A stretch of 64,000 bases of DNA from an uncultured Pelagibacteraceae bacterium. Lineage in GTDB: Bacteria; Pseudomonadota; Alphaproteobacteria; Pelagibacterales; Pelagibacteraceae. Location of the stretch: positions 210,522 to 274,521 of the forward strand of contig CABZDS010000001.1 in assembly GCA_902524595.1 (NCBI GenBank). Reading direction: 5' to 3'. The notes beneath the pieces were generated by a model. It ran no database searches, was not told the DNA's origin, and worked only from the letters and a program-made list of their open reading frames with translations. Of this stretch, positions 34,052 to 45,101 are shown one piece after another (the first letter of the stretch is position 1; each line of letters begins with the position of its first letter). Position numbers and translations under genes: made by a program.

Positions 34052-35190
34052 GCGAAATAATTATGTAAAATGTTCTTATAAATCTTAGTTAACTTTTTTA
34101 AATCTGAAATCGATGTTCTTTCATTAACCATATGAATAGTATTATTTCTTAACCCAAGCTCAAGACGTGGTATTGAACCTAAAAATCTGCTGTCACTTGT
34201 GCCACCTCTACAATTTAATTTTGCATCGTTACCTGTAATTTTTTTTACAACTTTTTTTACCATATAAATTTCTTTATTTGGCTCTGTGTAAAATGCTTCA
34301 CCACTTACGTTGTAATCTATTTTAGTTTTGCAATTTTCTTTTTTTGCAACTGTATTAATAATTCTACTAAGTTTTTTTTTCAAAGATGTCGATTTATAAG
34401 TTGAATTAAATCTAACATTAAATTTAGCACTTGCACATTGTGGGACTACATTTTCAGATATATTATCCACATTCATTTTTGTAAATTCCAAATTTGATGG
34501 TGGCATATACTTTGTTCCTTTGTCTAGCTGAACACTTTTTAGTTTGGATATTATTTTAGCGAGTGCAGTACATGGATTTATATATGTACCATAAAATGCA
34601 GAGTGTCCACTTTTTCCATATACTGTTACTGTTCCATTCATAGAACCTCTTCTTCCAATCCTGATTTCATCTCCAACTGATTTATTTGATGACGGTTCGC
34701 CTACTACCGAAAAATCAATTTTTTCTTTTTTTTTCTTTAAATATTTCATAACAGCTGGACAACCATGACCTGTAGTTTCTTCATCAGCCGTAATTATTAT
34801 TGATATAGAACCTTTAAATTTTTTATTTTTAATAAAATTACTTACAGCACTTATCCAACATGCCACACTACCTTTCATGTCCTGGGATCCTCTTCCATAT
34901 AAATATCCTTTTTTTACTACTGCTTTAAATGGCGGAAACTCCCAATTATTGAGGTTAGCAACAACATCTGTGTGACCCAAATAATTAATGTTAGGTTTTG
35001 ATTTACCAAATTTTGCATATAAATTTAATGCGGGTTTAGCACCCGTACCTTTTGATTTTATTATATAACATTTAAAACCTATTGATGAGAGTTTCCTTGA
35101 AAGAAAATTCATAATACCTTTATCTTCTGTTTTAATTGTTTGAAATTTTATCAGCTCTTGAGCTAACGTCAGTTCATCATAAGTTTTCAT
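34048..35190 (-). CDS. dapE: Succinyl-diaminopimelate desuccinylase
   Basis: M20 motifs 'GHTDVV', 'GRGSQDMKGSVA', 'TADEETTGHG'; next to dapD. Confidence 0.93.
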   Translation of the reverse strand: MKTYDELTLAQELIKFQTIKTEDKGIMNFLSRKLSSIGFKCYIIKSKGTGAKPALNLYAKFGKSKPNINYLGHTDVVANLNNWEFPPFKAVVKKGYLYGRGSQDMKGSVACWISAVSNFIKNKKFKGSISIIITADEETTGHGCPAVMKYLKKKKEKIDFSVVGEPSSNKSVGDEIRIGRRGSMNGTVTVYGKSGHSAFYGTYINPCTALAKIISKLKSVQLDKGTKYMPPSNLEFTKMNVDNISENVVPQCASAKFNVRFNSTYKSTSLKKKLSRIINTVAKKENCKTKIDYNVSGEAFYTEPNKEIYMVKKVVKKITGNDAKLNCRGGTSDSRFLGSIPRLELGLRNNTIHMVNERTSISDLKKLTKIYKNILHNYFA

Positions 35191-35194
35191 TAAT

Positions 35195-36022
35195 CTATTC
35201 TCTCAAAAGATCATTTATTGAAGTCTTTGATCTTGTTTTTTCATCTACTTGTTTGATTATTACCGCGCAATATAATGAAGGAGCGCTTGAATTATTTTTA
35301 TCTGGTAGAGAACCTGGAACAACAACAGAATATGGTGGAATTTTACCGTAGCTTATTTCGCCTGTTTTCCTGTTAACAATTTTTGTTGATTGTCCAATAT
35401 ACATCCCCATACTTAAAACAGAACCTTCGCCAACTATCACTCCCTCTACAACCTCAGACATTGCTCCTAAAAAAACATTGTCCTCAATGATTGTTGGTAA
35501 TGCCTGTGCAGGCTCTAAAACTCCTCCAACTCCGCTACCTGCAGAGATATGACAATTTTTTCCGATTTGAGAACAGCTCCCAGCTCTTGCAAAAGTATCT
35601 ATCATCGTTCCCTCATCAATGTATGCTCCTATATTCACATAGCATGGCATTAAAACAGCATTTTTGCCTACAAAAGACCCTTTTCTCACTGGAGAATTAG
35701 GAACCATTCTGAAACCAGCTTTTTCATGGTCATCTTTAGACCAACCTGCCGTTTTACCTTTTAAAAGATGCGCCTTGTCATACCAACTACTGTAGGGGCC
35801 ATTTAAATTTTCCATTGGATACATTCTAAAACTTAACATAATTGCTTTTTTTATGTGTTGATGTGTTACCCACTCACCATTGATTTTTTCAGCTACTCTG
35901 ACTTTGCCACTATCTAAGTCATCAATAATTTGATTAACAGTATTTTTTAAACTCTCATCTGAGTTTGGACTTACTTGGTCTCTATTTTCCCAAGCATCAT
36001 TGATTATATTTTCTATGCTCAT
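35195..36022 (-). CDS. dapD: Tetrahydrodipicolinate N-succinyltransferase
   Basis: Left-handed beta-helix repeats, '[39 protein letters not shown]'. Confidence 0.96.
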   Translation of the reverse strand: MSIENIINDAWENRDQVSPNSDESLKNTVNQIIDDLDSGKVRVAEKINGEWVTHQHIKKAIMLSFRMYPMENLNGPYSSWYDKAHLLKGKTAGWSKDDHEKAGFRMVPNSPVRKGSFVGKNAVLMPCYVNIGAYIDEGTMIDTFARAGSCSQIGKNCHISAGSGVGGVLEPAQALPTIIEDNVFLGAMSEVVEGVIVGEGSVLSMGMYIGQSTKIVNRKTGEISYGKIPPYSVVVPGSLPDKNNSSAPSLYCAVIIKQVDEKTRSKTSINDLLRE

Positions 36023-36026
36023 AAAT

Positions 36027-36698
36027 TTAAGAACTTTTTAATAACCTTATTTCTTTTAAAAATAAAGAGAGATTTTCAATTTTATAATCGATGTAATCTT
36101 TGTCAGACTCTTTTTTCCCCCAGTATTCATTGTTGATAAGCCAAGCTGTTATTGTCCCTCGCTCTTTACCTATTGATAAATTTTTAGCTATATCCTCGAT
36201 ATAAAGAGTTTCTTTTGGATTGATCTTAAATTTATCAACCATAAGATCAAAGGCCCTGGCTTCAGGCTTAGGGTGATATTTTGCGTCTACGATATCAAAT
36301 ATATCTTCAAATTGGTCTTCAATACCAAGAGTTTTTACAATATTTTTTACATGAGCTCTACTTCCGTTTGTAAATACGAATTTATTTAAATTAATGTTTT
36401 CAAGCTCATTTCTTAAGACAAGATCTTTTCCCATAAATGAAAGATCAATATCATGAACATACTCCAAGAATTCTTCCGGTGGTATATCATGATGTATCAT
36501 CAATCCATTTAAACTTGTGTTGTATTTGTGAAAATAATTTCTTTGTAATTCTTTAGCTTTTATAAGATCTAGGTCAAGTTTATTTGAGATATATTTTGTC
36601 ATCCTCTTACTAACTTGTCCAAAAACTGCCTCTAAATCACTATATAAAACACCATCACAGTCGAATAAAATATTTTTTATATTTTTTAAATTATTCAT
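36027..36698 (-). CDS. HAD hydrolase, pyrimidine 5'-nucleotidase type
   Basis: '[13 protein letters not shown]', '[13 protein letters not shown]', '[10 protein letters not shown]', '[10 protein letters not shown]'. Confidence 0.85.
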   Translation of the reverse strand: MNNLKNIKNILFDCDGVLYSDLEAVFGQVSKRMTKYISNKLDLDLIKAKELQRNYFHKYNTSLNGLMIHHDIPPEEFLEYVHDIDLSFMGKDLVLRNELENINLNKFVFTNGSRAHVKNIVKTLGIEDQFEDIFDIVDAKYHPKPEARAFDLMVDKFKINPKETLYIEDIAKNLSIGKERGTITAWLINNEYWGKKESDKDYIDYKIENLSLFLKEIRLLKSS

Positions 36699-37546
36699 TT
36701 TCTTATCAACGTTCCTGCACCCTTGTCAGAAAATAACTCAAATAGTATTGAATGTGGTTTTCTACCATCAACAATAACTACACCTCTAACACCATTAGAT
36801 ATTGCATCCAGACAAGTGTTTATTTTTGGTATCATACCTCCAGAAATAATATTATTTTTTAACATTTCATTGGCTATATTGAGATTAATCTCAGATATAA
36901 GTTTTTGATTTTCATCAAGAACCCCTTCAACATCTGTCATCAAAAGAAGTCGTCTAGCATCGATCTCTTTTGCAATTGAACCTGCGGCAACATCTGCATT
37001 AATATTATAAATTCTACCATCATCACCCAATCCTAAAGGGACAACAATTGGAATTTGTTTATTATTAATAAAATTTAATATTTTCTCTTTGTTAATTTTT
37101 TTTGGTGTCCCGACATACCCCAATTCTTTACTTTCAGGAATAATATTAATTACATTGTTTTCTTTAGGTGATATTGAACAAACATTAGTGTTTTTAGATT
37201 TTAATTCACGTAAAATCTCTAAATTAAGCTCTAGTAAAGCCTCTTCTATATATCCTATTGTTTTTTCGTCTGAAACCCTAAACCCTTTGATAAATCTTGT
37301 TTCGATATTATTTTCATCCAATTTTTTTTTAATATTTTTACCTCCACCATGAACAACTATTGCTGATAAACCAATTTTATTTATTACTGAAATATCTTCT
37401 ATGAACTGATCAAAGAGTTTTTTATCTAATAAAACAGATCCACCACATTTAATTACTATTACCTCAGACTGATATTTGTTTATATATTTTTCAACTTCAT
37501 TAATGTTCGGTCCATCTTTTGGAATAATCTTGTCTAATTCCATCAA
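36695..37546 (-). CDS. argB: Acetylglutamate kinase
   Basis: 'VIKCGGSVL', 'VVHGGGKNI', 'NINADVAAGSIAKEIDARRLLLMTDVEGVL', 'GGMIPKI'. Confidence 0.96.
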   Translation of the reverse strand: MMELDKIIPKDGPNINEVEKYINKYQSEVIVIKCGGSVLLDKKLFDQFIEDISVINKIGLSAIVVHGGGKNIKKKLDENNIETRFIKGFRVSDEKTIGYIEEALLELNLEILRELKSKNTNVCSISPKENNVINIIPESKELGYVGTPKKINKEKILNFINNKQIPIVVPLGLGDDGRIYNINADVAAGSIAKEIDARRLLLMTDVEGVLDENQKLISEINLNIANEMLKNNIISGGMIPKINTCLDAISNGVRGVVIVDGRKPHSILFELFSDKGAGTLIRK

Positions 37547-39229
37547 TTAAACTGTTTTAACTGAAGTTCTCTTCATAATTACATACTGTTGTGCCATAGT
37601 AAGCACGTTGTTAATTGTCCAATATATAACTAATCCTGATGGAAAAGGTGCTAGTATTACTGTTAAGAATACAGGAAAAAACATAAATATTTTTTGCTGA
37701 ATCGGATCTGGTGGTGTTGGATTAAGTTTTTGTTGCATCCACATTGTTACACCCATCGCTACTGGCCAAGCGCCAATAATTAAAAATGATGGAACATCAT
37801 ATGGTAACAAACCAAATAAATTAAATAAACTTGTTGGATCTCTTTCACTAAGATCATGTATCCAACCAAAAAAAGGCTGATGTCTCATTTCAATTGTAAC
37901 AAACAACATTTTATAAATTGCAAAAAAGAATGGTATTTGAATTAAAATAGGCAAACACCCACTTACAGGATTCACCTTCTCTCTTTTGTAAAGAGCCATC
38001 ATTTCTTGTTGCAACTTCATTTTATCTTCCTTATGAAGCTCTTTAAGCCTTACCATTTCGGGTTGAAGAACTTTCATTTTTGCCATTGATCTAAATGAGT
38101 AGTTAGCGAGAGGAAAAAATAATATTCTTATACAAGCGGTTATAAGTATAATTGCAATTCCATAGTTGCCAGTTAATTTAAAGAAATAATCGGATATCAA
38201 AAATATTGGTTTTGTTAAAAAATATAGGAAACCCCAATCAATTGCTAAATCAAATTTATTAATATTTAGTTTTTGCGCATAACCATCAACAACATCCACT
38301 TCTTTTGCCGCAATAATCACTTTTACCTGATTAGTTTTGATTTCATTAGCTCTGACTTCTGTTGCGGCAGTTTCTATAAAGTTAGCTTTAAATTTATTTT
38401 TATAATCGAAATCTGATCTAAAACTTTTATTACTTTCTGGGATTAAACTTGTTATCCAATATTTATCTGTAATACCCATCCATCCTTTGTTAGCATTTAC
38501 AGAGTACTTCTTATCTTTAATGTCATCGTAATCTTCTTCAACAAGATTATCATCAAAAACACCTAATAAACCTTCATGTAATATATAAAAATCAGTTATA
38601 TCAGGAGCTAGGTTTCTAATAATCTGTCCATAGGGATAAAAGTAATAAGTATTTTGAGTATTATTCGTAATTTTTTGGTTAACAGTAAATAAAAATTTAT
38701 CATCTATGCTAATTTCTTTCTCAAAAGTTATATTCTGTTCACTATTCCATACTAATTTAACTGGACTGTTCGGTGTTAATAATTTATTGCCTACAACCTC
38801 CCATTTTGTATTTGAATTGGGAACTTCGATATCTTTATTATTTATTGCCCAACCTGTTTCTATATAATAACCATTTTCAGATTCTTTAGGATTAAGCAAA
38901 ACTACATTTTTATCAGAGTCTAAAGTTTCAGTGTATTTCTTAAAAATCAGATCATCGATTAATGATCCCTCTAGAGAAATAGAACCTTTAATATTTTCAT
39001 TTTCAAAAAGAATCCTTTCAACTTTAGTAATTGCTTCTGATCTAGAAATTTTATTATTCTCAATATTTTGCTCTATTTTTGGTGCTTCGTTTAGTTGAAG
39101 ATTGTTCTTATTTTGATCATTATTAATTACCTGTTTTGGATCAGGATTTGGTGGAGCGAAAAATAATCCATAGAGAATTATTACTGCTGCACTTAATGAA
39201 ATTGCTGCTATTACGTTTCTTGTGTCCAT
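37547..39229 (-). CDS. yidC: Membrane protein insertase YidC
   Basis: Periplasmic domain plus 'NYGIAIILITACIRILFFPLANYSFRSMAKMKVLQPEM', 'YKREKVNPVSGCLPILIQIPFFFAIYKML'. Confidence 0.97.
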   Translation of the reverse strand: MDTRNVIAAISLSAAVIILYGLFFAPPNPDPKQVINNDQNKNNLQLNEAPKIEQNIENNKISRSEAITKVERILFENENIKGSISLEGSLIDDLIFKKYTETLDSDKNVVLLNPKESENGYYIETGWAINNKDIEVPNSNTKWEVVGNKLLTPNSPVKLVWNSEQNITFEKEISIDDKFLFTVNQKITNNTQNTYYFYPYGQIIRNLAPDITDFYILHEGLLGVFDDNLVEEDYDDIKDKKYSVNANKGWMGITDKYWITSLIPESNKSFRSDFDYKNKFKANFIETAATEVRANEIKTNQVKVIIAAKEVDVVDGYAQKLNINKFDLAIDWGFLYFLTKPIFLISDYFFKLTGNYGIAIILITACIRILFFPLANYSFRSMAKMKVLQPEMVRLKELHKEDKMKLQQEMMALYKREKVNPVSGCLPILIQIPFFFAIYKMLFVTIEMRHQPFFGWIHDLSERDPTSLFNLFGLLPYDVPSFLIIGAWPVAMGVTMWMQQKLNPTPPDPIQQKIFMFFPVFLTVILAPFPSGLVIYWTINNVLTMAQQYVIMKRTSVKTV

Positions 39230-39468
39230 TATTTAATATTCTTTTTCTTTACCGGATCATACCCATGTCCTCCTCCCAAAAATTTTATAGGATGACAAGA
39301 TAGAATTCTTTTGATGCCTTTATAGCAACCTTTCAAAACACCATGTTCATTTAAACAATCAATAAAATAATCTGAACAAGTTGGAAGATACCTGCAATTA
39401 TTACCCAGAACAGGTGAAATGAAATATTTATAAAATTTTATTAAATATATTAATCCTTTTTTCATCAT
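39229..39468 (-). CDS. yidD: Membrane protein insertion efficiency factor YidD
   Basis: 'YKYFISPVLGNNCRYLPTCSDYFIDCLNEHGVLKGCYKGIKRILSCHP'. Confidence 0.95.
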   Translation of the reverse strand: MMKKGLIYLIKFYKYFISPVLGNNCRYLPTCSDYFIDCLNEHGVLKGCYKGIKRILSCHPIKFLGGGHGYDPVKKKNIK

Positions 39469-39470
39469 AA

Positions 39471-39812
39471 CTATCTAATTTTTTTTAACTCACTAAAAAG
39501 TTTTATTTTGATAAAATTGTACTCATCCTCTAAAACAGATTTTCTAGCAATTAATAAATAACTATAGTTAAGATTAATTTTAATTTTTTTTAAAGCCTCA
39601 TTCATCATATTTCTTAATCTTCTTTTAATTTTATTTCTTATAACAGCTGTACCAATCTTTTTTTTTGCAATAAAACTTATATTAAAATATCTATTACTTT
39701 TGTTTTCTAATCTCCTGTAAAAAATTGTTGAGTATCTATTTGAAATTTTTTTACCATTTAAAATAAATTTAAAATCTTCATTTTTTGATAAACTTTTTAA
39801 TTTAACCCGCAT
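39471..39812 (-). CDS. rnpA: Ribonuclease P protein component
   Basis: Basic 113 aa; 'AVIRNKIKRRLRNMMNEA' RNR motif; position after rpmH. Confidence 0.92.
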   Translation of the reverse strand: MRVKLKSLSKNEDFKFILNGKKISNRYSTIFYRRLENKSNRYFNISFIAKKKIGTAVIRNKIKRRLRNMMNEALKKIKINLNYSYLLIARKSVLEDEYNFIKIKLFSELKKIR

Positions 39813-39946
39813 TAAACAGTGAGTTTTTTTCTACCCTTACTTCTTCTTCTTCTAATTAGTTTTCTTCCACCTTTAGTTTTCATTTTAGACCTAAAACCAT
39901 GCCTTCTTTTTCTCACTTTTTTACTAGGTTGATATGTACGTTTCAT
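39812..39946 (-). CDS. rpmH: 50S ribosomal protein L34
   Basis: Manual translation [44 protein letters not shown]; too short for the supplied track. Confidence 0.96.
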   Translation of the reverse strand: MKRTYQPSKKVRKRRHGFRSKMKTKGGRKLIRRRRSKGRKKLTV

Positions 39947-40030
39947 ATTAAGGCTTCTTTTTTGTTAAATTTTGGTAGTTATACAATTTAATGTATATAA
40001 GTACAGCGATTTTTAATAAATTAGAATAAA

Positions 40031-40747
40031 ATGGAAAACGAAAATAAATTAAAAATTGTTCTCGGTATTATATATCTTTCCATAGTTACCTGTTTTTTGT
40101 TGCTTTTTTTTAGCCATTTCTCATTTGATGACTTTTCAAGTTTTGAACTTATAAAAAATAATAGAGATAAGCTAAATGAAATCAAAAATTCCAATCTTTT
40201 AATTGCTAGCATATTATTTTTTATTGGAGTTATTATATGGGTTATGCTCTTAGGATTTGGATCGCCAGTTTTTTTAGTTGGAGGATTTATATTTGGAAAA
40301 TGGATAGGGACAATCCTTATTGTATTTGGTTTATCTATAGGTGCAACGTTTTTATATATTTGTGCAAATTATTTTTTTAAAGATTTAATTAAAAAAAAAT
40401 TTTCATCAAAGTTTTCTAACCTTACTGAAAAATTTAAAGAAAATGAATTTACTTTTTTTCTGATATATAGGTTTGTTGGCGGTATACCTTTTTTTATTTC
40501 AAACATTTTGCCAACATTGTTTAATGTTAAGATTAGAAATTTCTTTATGGGATCTGTTATTGGAATGACACCACAGTTATTCGTTGGAGCTTCACTAGGT
40601 GCAGGGCTAAATAAAGTAATTGAAAACAATCAGGAACTTCCAAGTATATTTGATATAATTTTAACTCCAGATATTTATGTGCCAATAATTAGTATGCTAA
40701 TTCTGGTTTTATTTGGATTTATAATCAGAAAAAAATTCTATAAATAA
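40031..40747 (+). CDS. VTT/TVP38-TMEM64 (DedA-like) membrane protein
   Basis: 'GFGSPVFLVGGFIFGKWIGTILIVFGLSIGATFLYICANYFFKDLI', 'RFVGGIPFFISNILP'. Confidence 0.85.
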   Translation: MENENKLKIVLGIIYLSIVTCFLLLFFSHFSFDDFSSFELIKNNRDKLNEIKNSNLLIASILFFIGVIIWVMLLGFGSPVFLVGGFIFGKWIGTILIVFGLSIGATFLYICANYFFKDLIKKKFSSKFSNLTEKFKENEFTFFLIYRFVGGIPFFISNILPTLFNVKIRNFFMGSVIGMTPQLFVGASLGAGLNKVIENNQELPSIFDIILTPDIYVPIISMLILVLFGFIIRKKFYK

Positions 40748-40748
40748 C

Positions 40749-40822
40749 TGGTGCCCTCACCCAGAATTGAACTGGAAACTCATCCTTACCATGGATATGT
40801 TATACCATTTAACTATGAGGGC
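40749..40822 (-). tRNA. tRNA-Thr (anticodon GGT)
   Basis: Reverse complement GCCCTCA...TATCC-ATGGTAA-GGATG...TGAGGGC-A-CCA folds as a cloverleaf. Confidence 0.92.
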
Positions 40823-40917
40823 ATTTATTAATTATAATTAGTGTATAAAATTGTTTTTTTCAAATAATTGCCTTAATTTTTTACGAAAATCAGGTATATC
40901 TAAATTGGGTAAATGAA

Positions 40918-41115
40918 ATGGGAATTCACTACGATTATAAATCAACAAGAGGAGCTAAGGCTATGGAGAAGCAGGCTAAAAGAGAAAAAAAGCTTGCTGA
41001 AAAAAGAGCAAAAAAAATAGCCAAACAAGGAGAACATAAAAGTCCAGAGGATAAAACAATACCAATAGATCAAGTAATAACTTTGGATCACCTTACCAAT
41101 CCAGACAAAAAGTAA
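40918..41115 (+). CDS. Small Lys-rich conserved-hypothetical-like protein
   Basis: 65-aa ORF with highly basic middle, upstream of dcd on the same strand. Confidence 0.6.
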   Translation: MGIHYDYKSTRGAKAMEKQAKREKKLAEKRAKKIAKQGEHKSPEDKTIPIDQVITLDHLTNPDKK

Positions 41116-41120
41116 TTAAG

Positions 41121-41222
41121 ATGGACAGGAAGAAGGATAAAAAAGCTAAACTCGTAGAAGCTTTGCGTAAAAATTTAAGAAAAAGAAAAATTTTTCAAAA
41201 AAAAAATAAAAAAAATAAATAA
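41121..41222 (+). CDS. 33-aa highly basic peptide ORF
   Basis: ATG...TAA, MDRKKDKKAKLVEALRKNLRKRKIFQKKNKKNK, packed between the preceding ORF and dcd. Confidence 0.45.
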   Translation: MDRKKDKKAKLVEALRKNLRKRKIFQKKNKKNK

Positions 41223-41777
41223 ATGTCAGTGCAATCAGATAAATGGATAATCAAAATGGCGAAAGAACAAGCAATGATTTCACCATTTGAAGATAAACAA
41301 ATAAGGGAAGGAAAAATTTCATTTGGCGTTTCTTCATACGGGTACGATGCGAGAGTATCTAATGAGTTTAAAATATTTACAAATGTTAACTCTGAAATTG
41401 TAGATCCAAAAAATTTCAAACCAACAAATTTTGTAACAAAAGAATCTGATGAATGTATTATTCCGCCAAATTCGTTTGTTTTAGCAAGAACAGTCGAATA
41501 TTTTAAAATTCCTAGCGACGTCTTAGTTATTTGTTTAGGGAAGTCCACTTATGCCAGATGTGGAATAATTGTTAATGTAACACCTTTAGAGCCAGGATGG
41601 GAGGGTCATGTAACCCTTGAATTTTCTAACACAACTCCATTACCAGCCAAAATATATGCGAATGAGGGTGTGGCTCAATTTATATTTTTAAAAGGGAATG
41701 AGAAACCCGATGTTTCATATGCCGATAGAAATGGAAAATATATGGGCCAAAAAGGGGTAACACTTCCCAAAATTTAA
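41223..41777 (+). CDS. dcd: dCTP deaminase
   Basis: '[15 protein letters not shown]', '[47 protein letters not shown]'. Confidence 0.95.
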   Translation: MSVQSDKWIIKMAKEQAMISPFEDKQIREGKISFGVSSYGYDARVSNEFKIFTNVNSEIVDPKNFKPTNFVTKESDECIIPPNSFVLARTVEYFKIPSDVLVICLGKSTYARCGIIVNVTPLEPGWEGHVTLEFSNTTPLPAKIYANEGVAQFIFLKGNEKPDVSYADRNGKYMGQKGVTLPKI

Positions 41778-41778
41778 A

Positions 41779-43041
41779 ATGGATAAATTTAGAATTAATG
41801 GTCCCTCTAAGATCAGAGGAAAGGTATCAATTTCTGGAAGTAAAAATGCTGCTTTACCAATACTCGCCGCAACCTTACTCTTTGACAAAAATATAACAAT
41901 TAAAAATCTTCCACGAGTTAAAGATATAGATACAATGTTTAATTTATTAAAATCTTTAGGAAAAAAAATTAGGTTCAAAAACAATAAAAAAATCGCAACA
42001 ATCTCAAAAGGGAAAAAAAATAATTTTTTTGCACCTTATTCTCTAGTTAAAACAATGAGAGCAGGAATTTTAGTACTTGGTCCTTTATTGGCAAAAAATA
42101 AAAAAGCAAAAGTAAGTAGTCCAGGAGGTTGTAGTATAGGAGTAAGACCAATAGATATACATTTAAAAGCTTTATCAAAGTTGGGTGTTAAAATACAAAT
42201 TAAAAAAGGATATGTTACTGCAACAGCTCAGGAGGGATTAGCTGGTTCAGAAATAAAATTTTCAAAAATATCAGTTGGAGCTACCGAAAATTTAATTCTT
42301 GCTGCTTGTCTCGCAAAAGGAACATCAACAATAAAGAATTGTGCGATAGAGCCAGAGATCAAGGATTTGACAAATTTCCTTAAAACAGCTGGTGCCAAGA
42401 TCAAATGGATTGGTAAAAGAACTTTAAAAATAGAGGGTGTTGAAACATTAAAAAATATAACTTACTCAATTATGAATGATAGAATTGAAGCAGGCACTTT
42501 TTGTGTTGCTGCATGTTTGAATTGTGGAAACTTAAAAATTAAAAACTTTGAGCCAAAAATTATAAATACAGAGATAAATTTACTTAAGAAAATTGGTGCA
42601 AAGATTAAAACCACAAAAAATACAATTCAAATTAAGGGACCAAAAAAAATTAGAAGTTTAAATTTTTTAAAGACTGGAGAATATCCAAACTTCCCAACTG
42701 ACTTGCAAGCTCAAATGATGGTATTATTAACTAAAGCAAATGGTAAAAGCATAATTCAAGAAAATATATTTGAAAACAGATTTATGCATGTACCAGAATT
42801 AAAAAGATTAGGTGCAAAAATAAACATTAAAGGTAACAAGGCAATTATTGAAGGAACTAATAATCTGGATGGAGCCGAGTTAATGTCTAGTGACTTAAGG
42901 GCTTCAGTAGCTTTGGTTTTAGCAGCTTTTATTTCAAGAGGAACATCTATTATTAATAGAGTTTATCATTTAGATAGAGGTTATGAAAAAATTGAAAATA
43001 AATTAAAAAAAATTGGGGTCAAAATTAAAAGAATATCTTAG
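41779..43041 (+). CDS. murA: UDP-N-acetylglucosamine 1-carboxyvinyltransferase
   Basis: 'KVSISGSKNAALPILAATLL', 'SPGGCSIGVRPIDIHLKAL', 'YPNFPTDLQAQ'. Confidence 0.97.
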   Translation: MDKFRINGPSKIRGKVSISGSKNAALPILAATLLFDKNITIKNLPRVKDIDTMFNLLKSLGKKIRFKNNKKIATISKGKKNNFFAPYSLVKTMRAGILVLGPLLAKNKKAKVSSPGGCSIGVRPIDIHLKALSKLGVKIQIKKGYVTATAQEGLAGSEIKFSKISVGATENLILAACLAKGTSTIKNCAIEPEIKDLTNFLKTAGAKIKWIGKRTLKIEGVETLKNITYSIMNDRIEAGTFCVAACLNCGNLKIKNFEPKIINTEINLLKKIGAKIKTTKNTIQIKGPKKIRSLNFLKTGEYPNFPTDLQAQMMVLLTKANGKSIIQENIFENRFMHVPELKRLGAKINIKGNKAIIEGTNNLDGAELMSSDLRASVALVLAAFISRGTSIINRVYHLDRGYEKIENKLKKIGVKIKRIS

Positions 43042-43433
43042 TGAATAATTTTTTAAAGAAAGTAATCGCTCAATCTCCAGATGACTTACAAATTATATCA
43101 GCAATATGTGCAGAGTCTAAAGTCAAAATTTCAGATATAAAATATCTGCCATCTACAAAAATTTTTTTACTTTCTGTTTTAAGAATAGATAAGGAAACAA
43201 ATAGTGGTAAACCTATTAATAGTGTTGTAAAATTTGAATTTATTGAAAGTTCAAAGTCTAAAAACATTAATCAGTCCAATGCAGATTTAACTTTAGAGTT
43301 ATTCGCAATTGACATTTTTAAAAAAAACGAAAATTTTGAAATAGTTCTGTTATTTTCAAAAAATAGAATTATAACACTGTCGACAGAAGTTATTGATGTA
43401 ACATTGGAGGATCAAAAAATTAAAAATGATTAG
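43041..43433 (+). CDS. DUF2948-family protein
   Basis: 'SPDDLQIISAICAESKVKISDIKYLP', C-terminal 'DVTLEDQ'; murA-DUF2948-hisD order known in Alphaproteobacteria. Confidence 0.75.
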   Translation: MNNFLKKVIAQSPDDLQIISAICAESKVKISDIKYLPSTKIFLLSVLRIDKETNSGKPINSVVKFEFIESSKSKNINQSNADLTLELFAIDIFKKNENFEIVLLFSKNRIITLSTEVIDVTLEDQKIKND

Positions 43434-44688
43434 ATTTTTAGATGCTAAAAATAAAAATTATCAAACAAAATTAATAAACTTTTTAGATCTAAGGAGATCT
43501 GGAAAAATTATTGATACAGCTATAGTAAAAAGAATTCTAAAAGATGTAAAAGCAAACAAGAACAGGGCATTATTAAAATATGAAAAAAAATTTAGCAATA
43601 ACAATTCGATAAAAATTAGAGATAATGAGTTAAAAACTTCAATTAAATCTTTAGATAAAAAAATAAAACAATCAATTGATTTAGCATATAATAGGATTTT
43701 CAATTTTCATAAAAAACAGCAGAGAAAAAATATTTTTTATAAAGATATATATAATAATAAGCTAGCTTATAAATATGTGCCGTTACAGTCTGTTGGAATT
43801 TATGTTCCTGCAAATTTACCCTCAACATTACTTATGAATTCTATACCCGCCAAGATTGCTGGTGTTAAAAGAATTGTTTTGGCCAATCCCAAACTTAATG
43901 GGAGATTAAATCCTGCTGTTTTATATGCTGCTCAGAAAGTTGGAATTAATGAAATATATTCAATGGGTGGTGCGCAAGCTATAGCAAGCTTAGCTTATAT
44001 TCAAAAAGTTAACAAAATTGTTGGACCTGGTAATATTTTTGTTGCTGCGGCTAAAAAAGAATTATTTGGCCGAGTTGGTATAGAGTCTATGGTAGCTGGT
44101 CCTTCAGAAATAACAATTTTAGCAGATAATAAAACTGAAATTGAAGATGTGCTCACATCAATGATAGGTCAAGCAGAGCACGATGAAAATTCCCAGTGTA
44201 TTCTTATTTCAAAAGATTTAAAATTGATAAAAGAATTTCAAAAAAAAATTAAAGAAAAAATAAAAAAATTACCAAGAAGATCAATAGCTTTTAAAAGTCT
44301 TAAAAATAACGGATTAGCAATTCTTGCAAAAAAAAATTCAGATATAATTAATTCAATAAATGAAATAGCTCCGGAGCATTTAGAAATAAATATTTCAAAA
44401 CCAAATAAAATAATTAATAAAGTAATTAATGTTGGAAGTGTTTGTATTGGCAAATATTCTCCCATGGCAGTTACAGATTATAATGCTGGCACAAATCATG
44501 TCTTACCAACTTTTGGGTCTGCAAAGTTTGCGTCAGGATTGAATGTTAACGAATTTTATAAAAAAATTAGCTATATAACTCTATCTAAAAAAGGTGTTGA
44601 GAAAATAGGAGAATCCGCTACACATCTCGCAGAGTATGAAGAATTATATGGTCATGCTTTAAGTATAAGATCAAGAATGAGGAGATAA
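43426..44688 (+). CDS. hisD: Histidinol dehydrogenase
   Basis: '[32 protein letters not shown]', '[11 protein letters not shown]', '[12 protein letters not shown]', '[19 protein letters not shown]'. Confidence 0.97.
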   Translation: MIRFLDAKNKNYQTKLINFLDLRRSGKIIDTAIVKRILKDVKANKNRALLKYEKKFSNNNSIKIRDNELKTSIKSLDKKIKQSIDLAYNRIFNFHKKQQRKNIFYKDIYNNKLAYKYVPLQSVGIYVPANLPSTLLMNSIPAKIAGVKRIVLANPKLNGRLNPAVLYAAQKVGINEIYSMGGAQAIASLAYIQKVNKIVGPGNIFVAAAKKELFGRVGIESMVAGPSEITILADNKTEIEDVLTSMIGQAEHDENSQCILISKDLKLIKEFQKKIKEKIKKLPRRSIAFKSLKNNGLAILAKKNSDIINSINEIAPEHLEINISKPNKIINKVINVGSVCIGKYSPMAVTDYNAGTNHVLPTFGSAKFASGLNVNEFYKKISYITLSKKGVEKIGESATHLAEYEELYGHALSIRSRMRR

Positions 44689-44692
44689 TAAT

Positions 44693-44908
44693 TTGAGTAA
44701 ACAAGATACGTTGGAGTTTGAAGGTGTAGTAACAGACCTTCTTCCTAATGCTATGTTTAGAGTTAAACTAGACAATGGTCATAACGTTACAGCTCACACG
44801 GCAGGGAAACTAAGAAAAAATCGTATTCGTGTTTTACAAGGTGATAGAGTGAAATTGGAAGTTTCTCCATACGATCTATCAAAGGGTCGTATAATTTTTA
44901 GATCTTAA
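44693..44908 (+). CDS. infA: Translation initiation factor IF-1
   Basis: '[63 protein letters not shown]'; TTG start preceded by AGGAG. Confidence 0.95.
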   Translation: MSKQDTLEFEGVVTDLLPNAMFRVKLDNGHNVTAHTAGKLRKNRIRVLQGDRVKLEVSPYDLSKGRIIFRS

Positions 44909-44911
44909 TAA

Positions 44912-44987
44912 GGCTTCGTAGCTCAGTTGGTAGAGCAGAGCCCTGAAAAGGCTTGTGTCGCTGGTTCGAGTCCCGCCGAAGCCACCA
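44912..44987 (+). tRNA. tRNA-Phe (anticodon GAA)
   Basis: GGCTTCG...CTGAAAA...CGAAGCC-A-CCA cloverleaf. Confidence 0.96.
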
Positions 44988-45101
44988 CACCATGTGGTAT
45001 TAATATCCATCATTATGCTTGCAATCAAAATTAAAATCTAATACCTATCCCTCAGCTATTTATAGCTAATTATATAATAACAAAGAAAGAGTAACTAAAG
45101 T

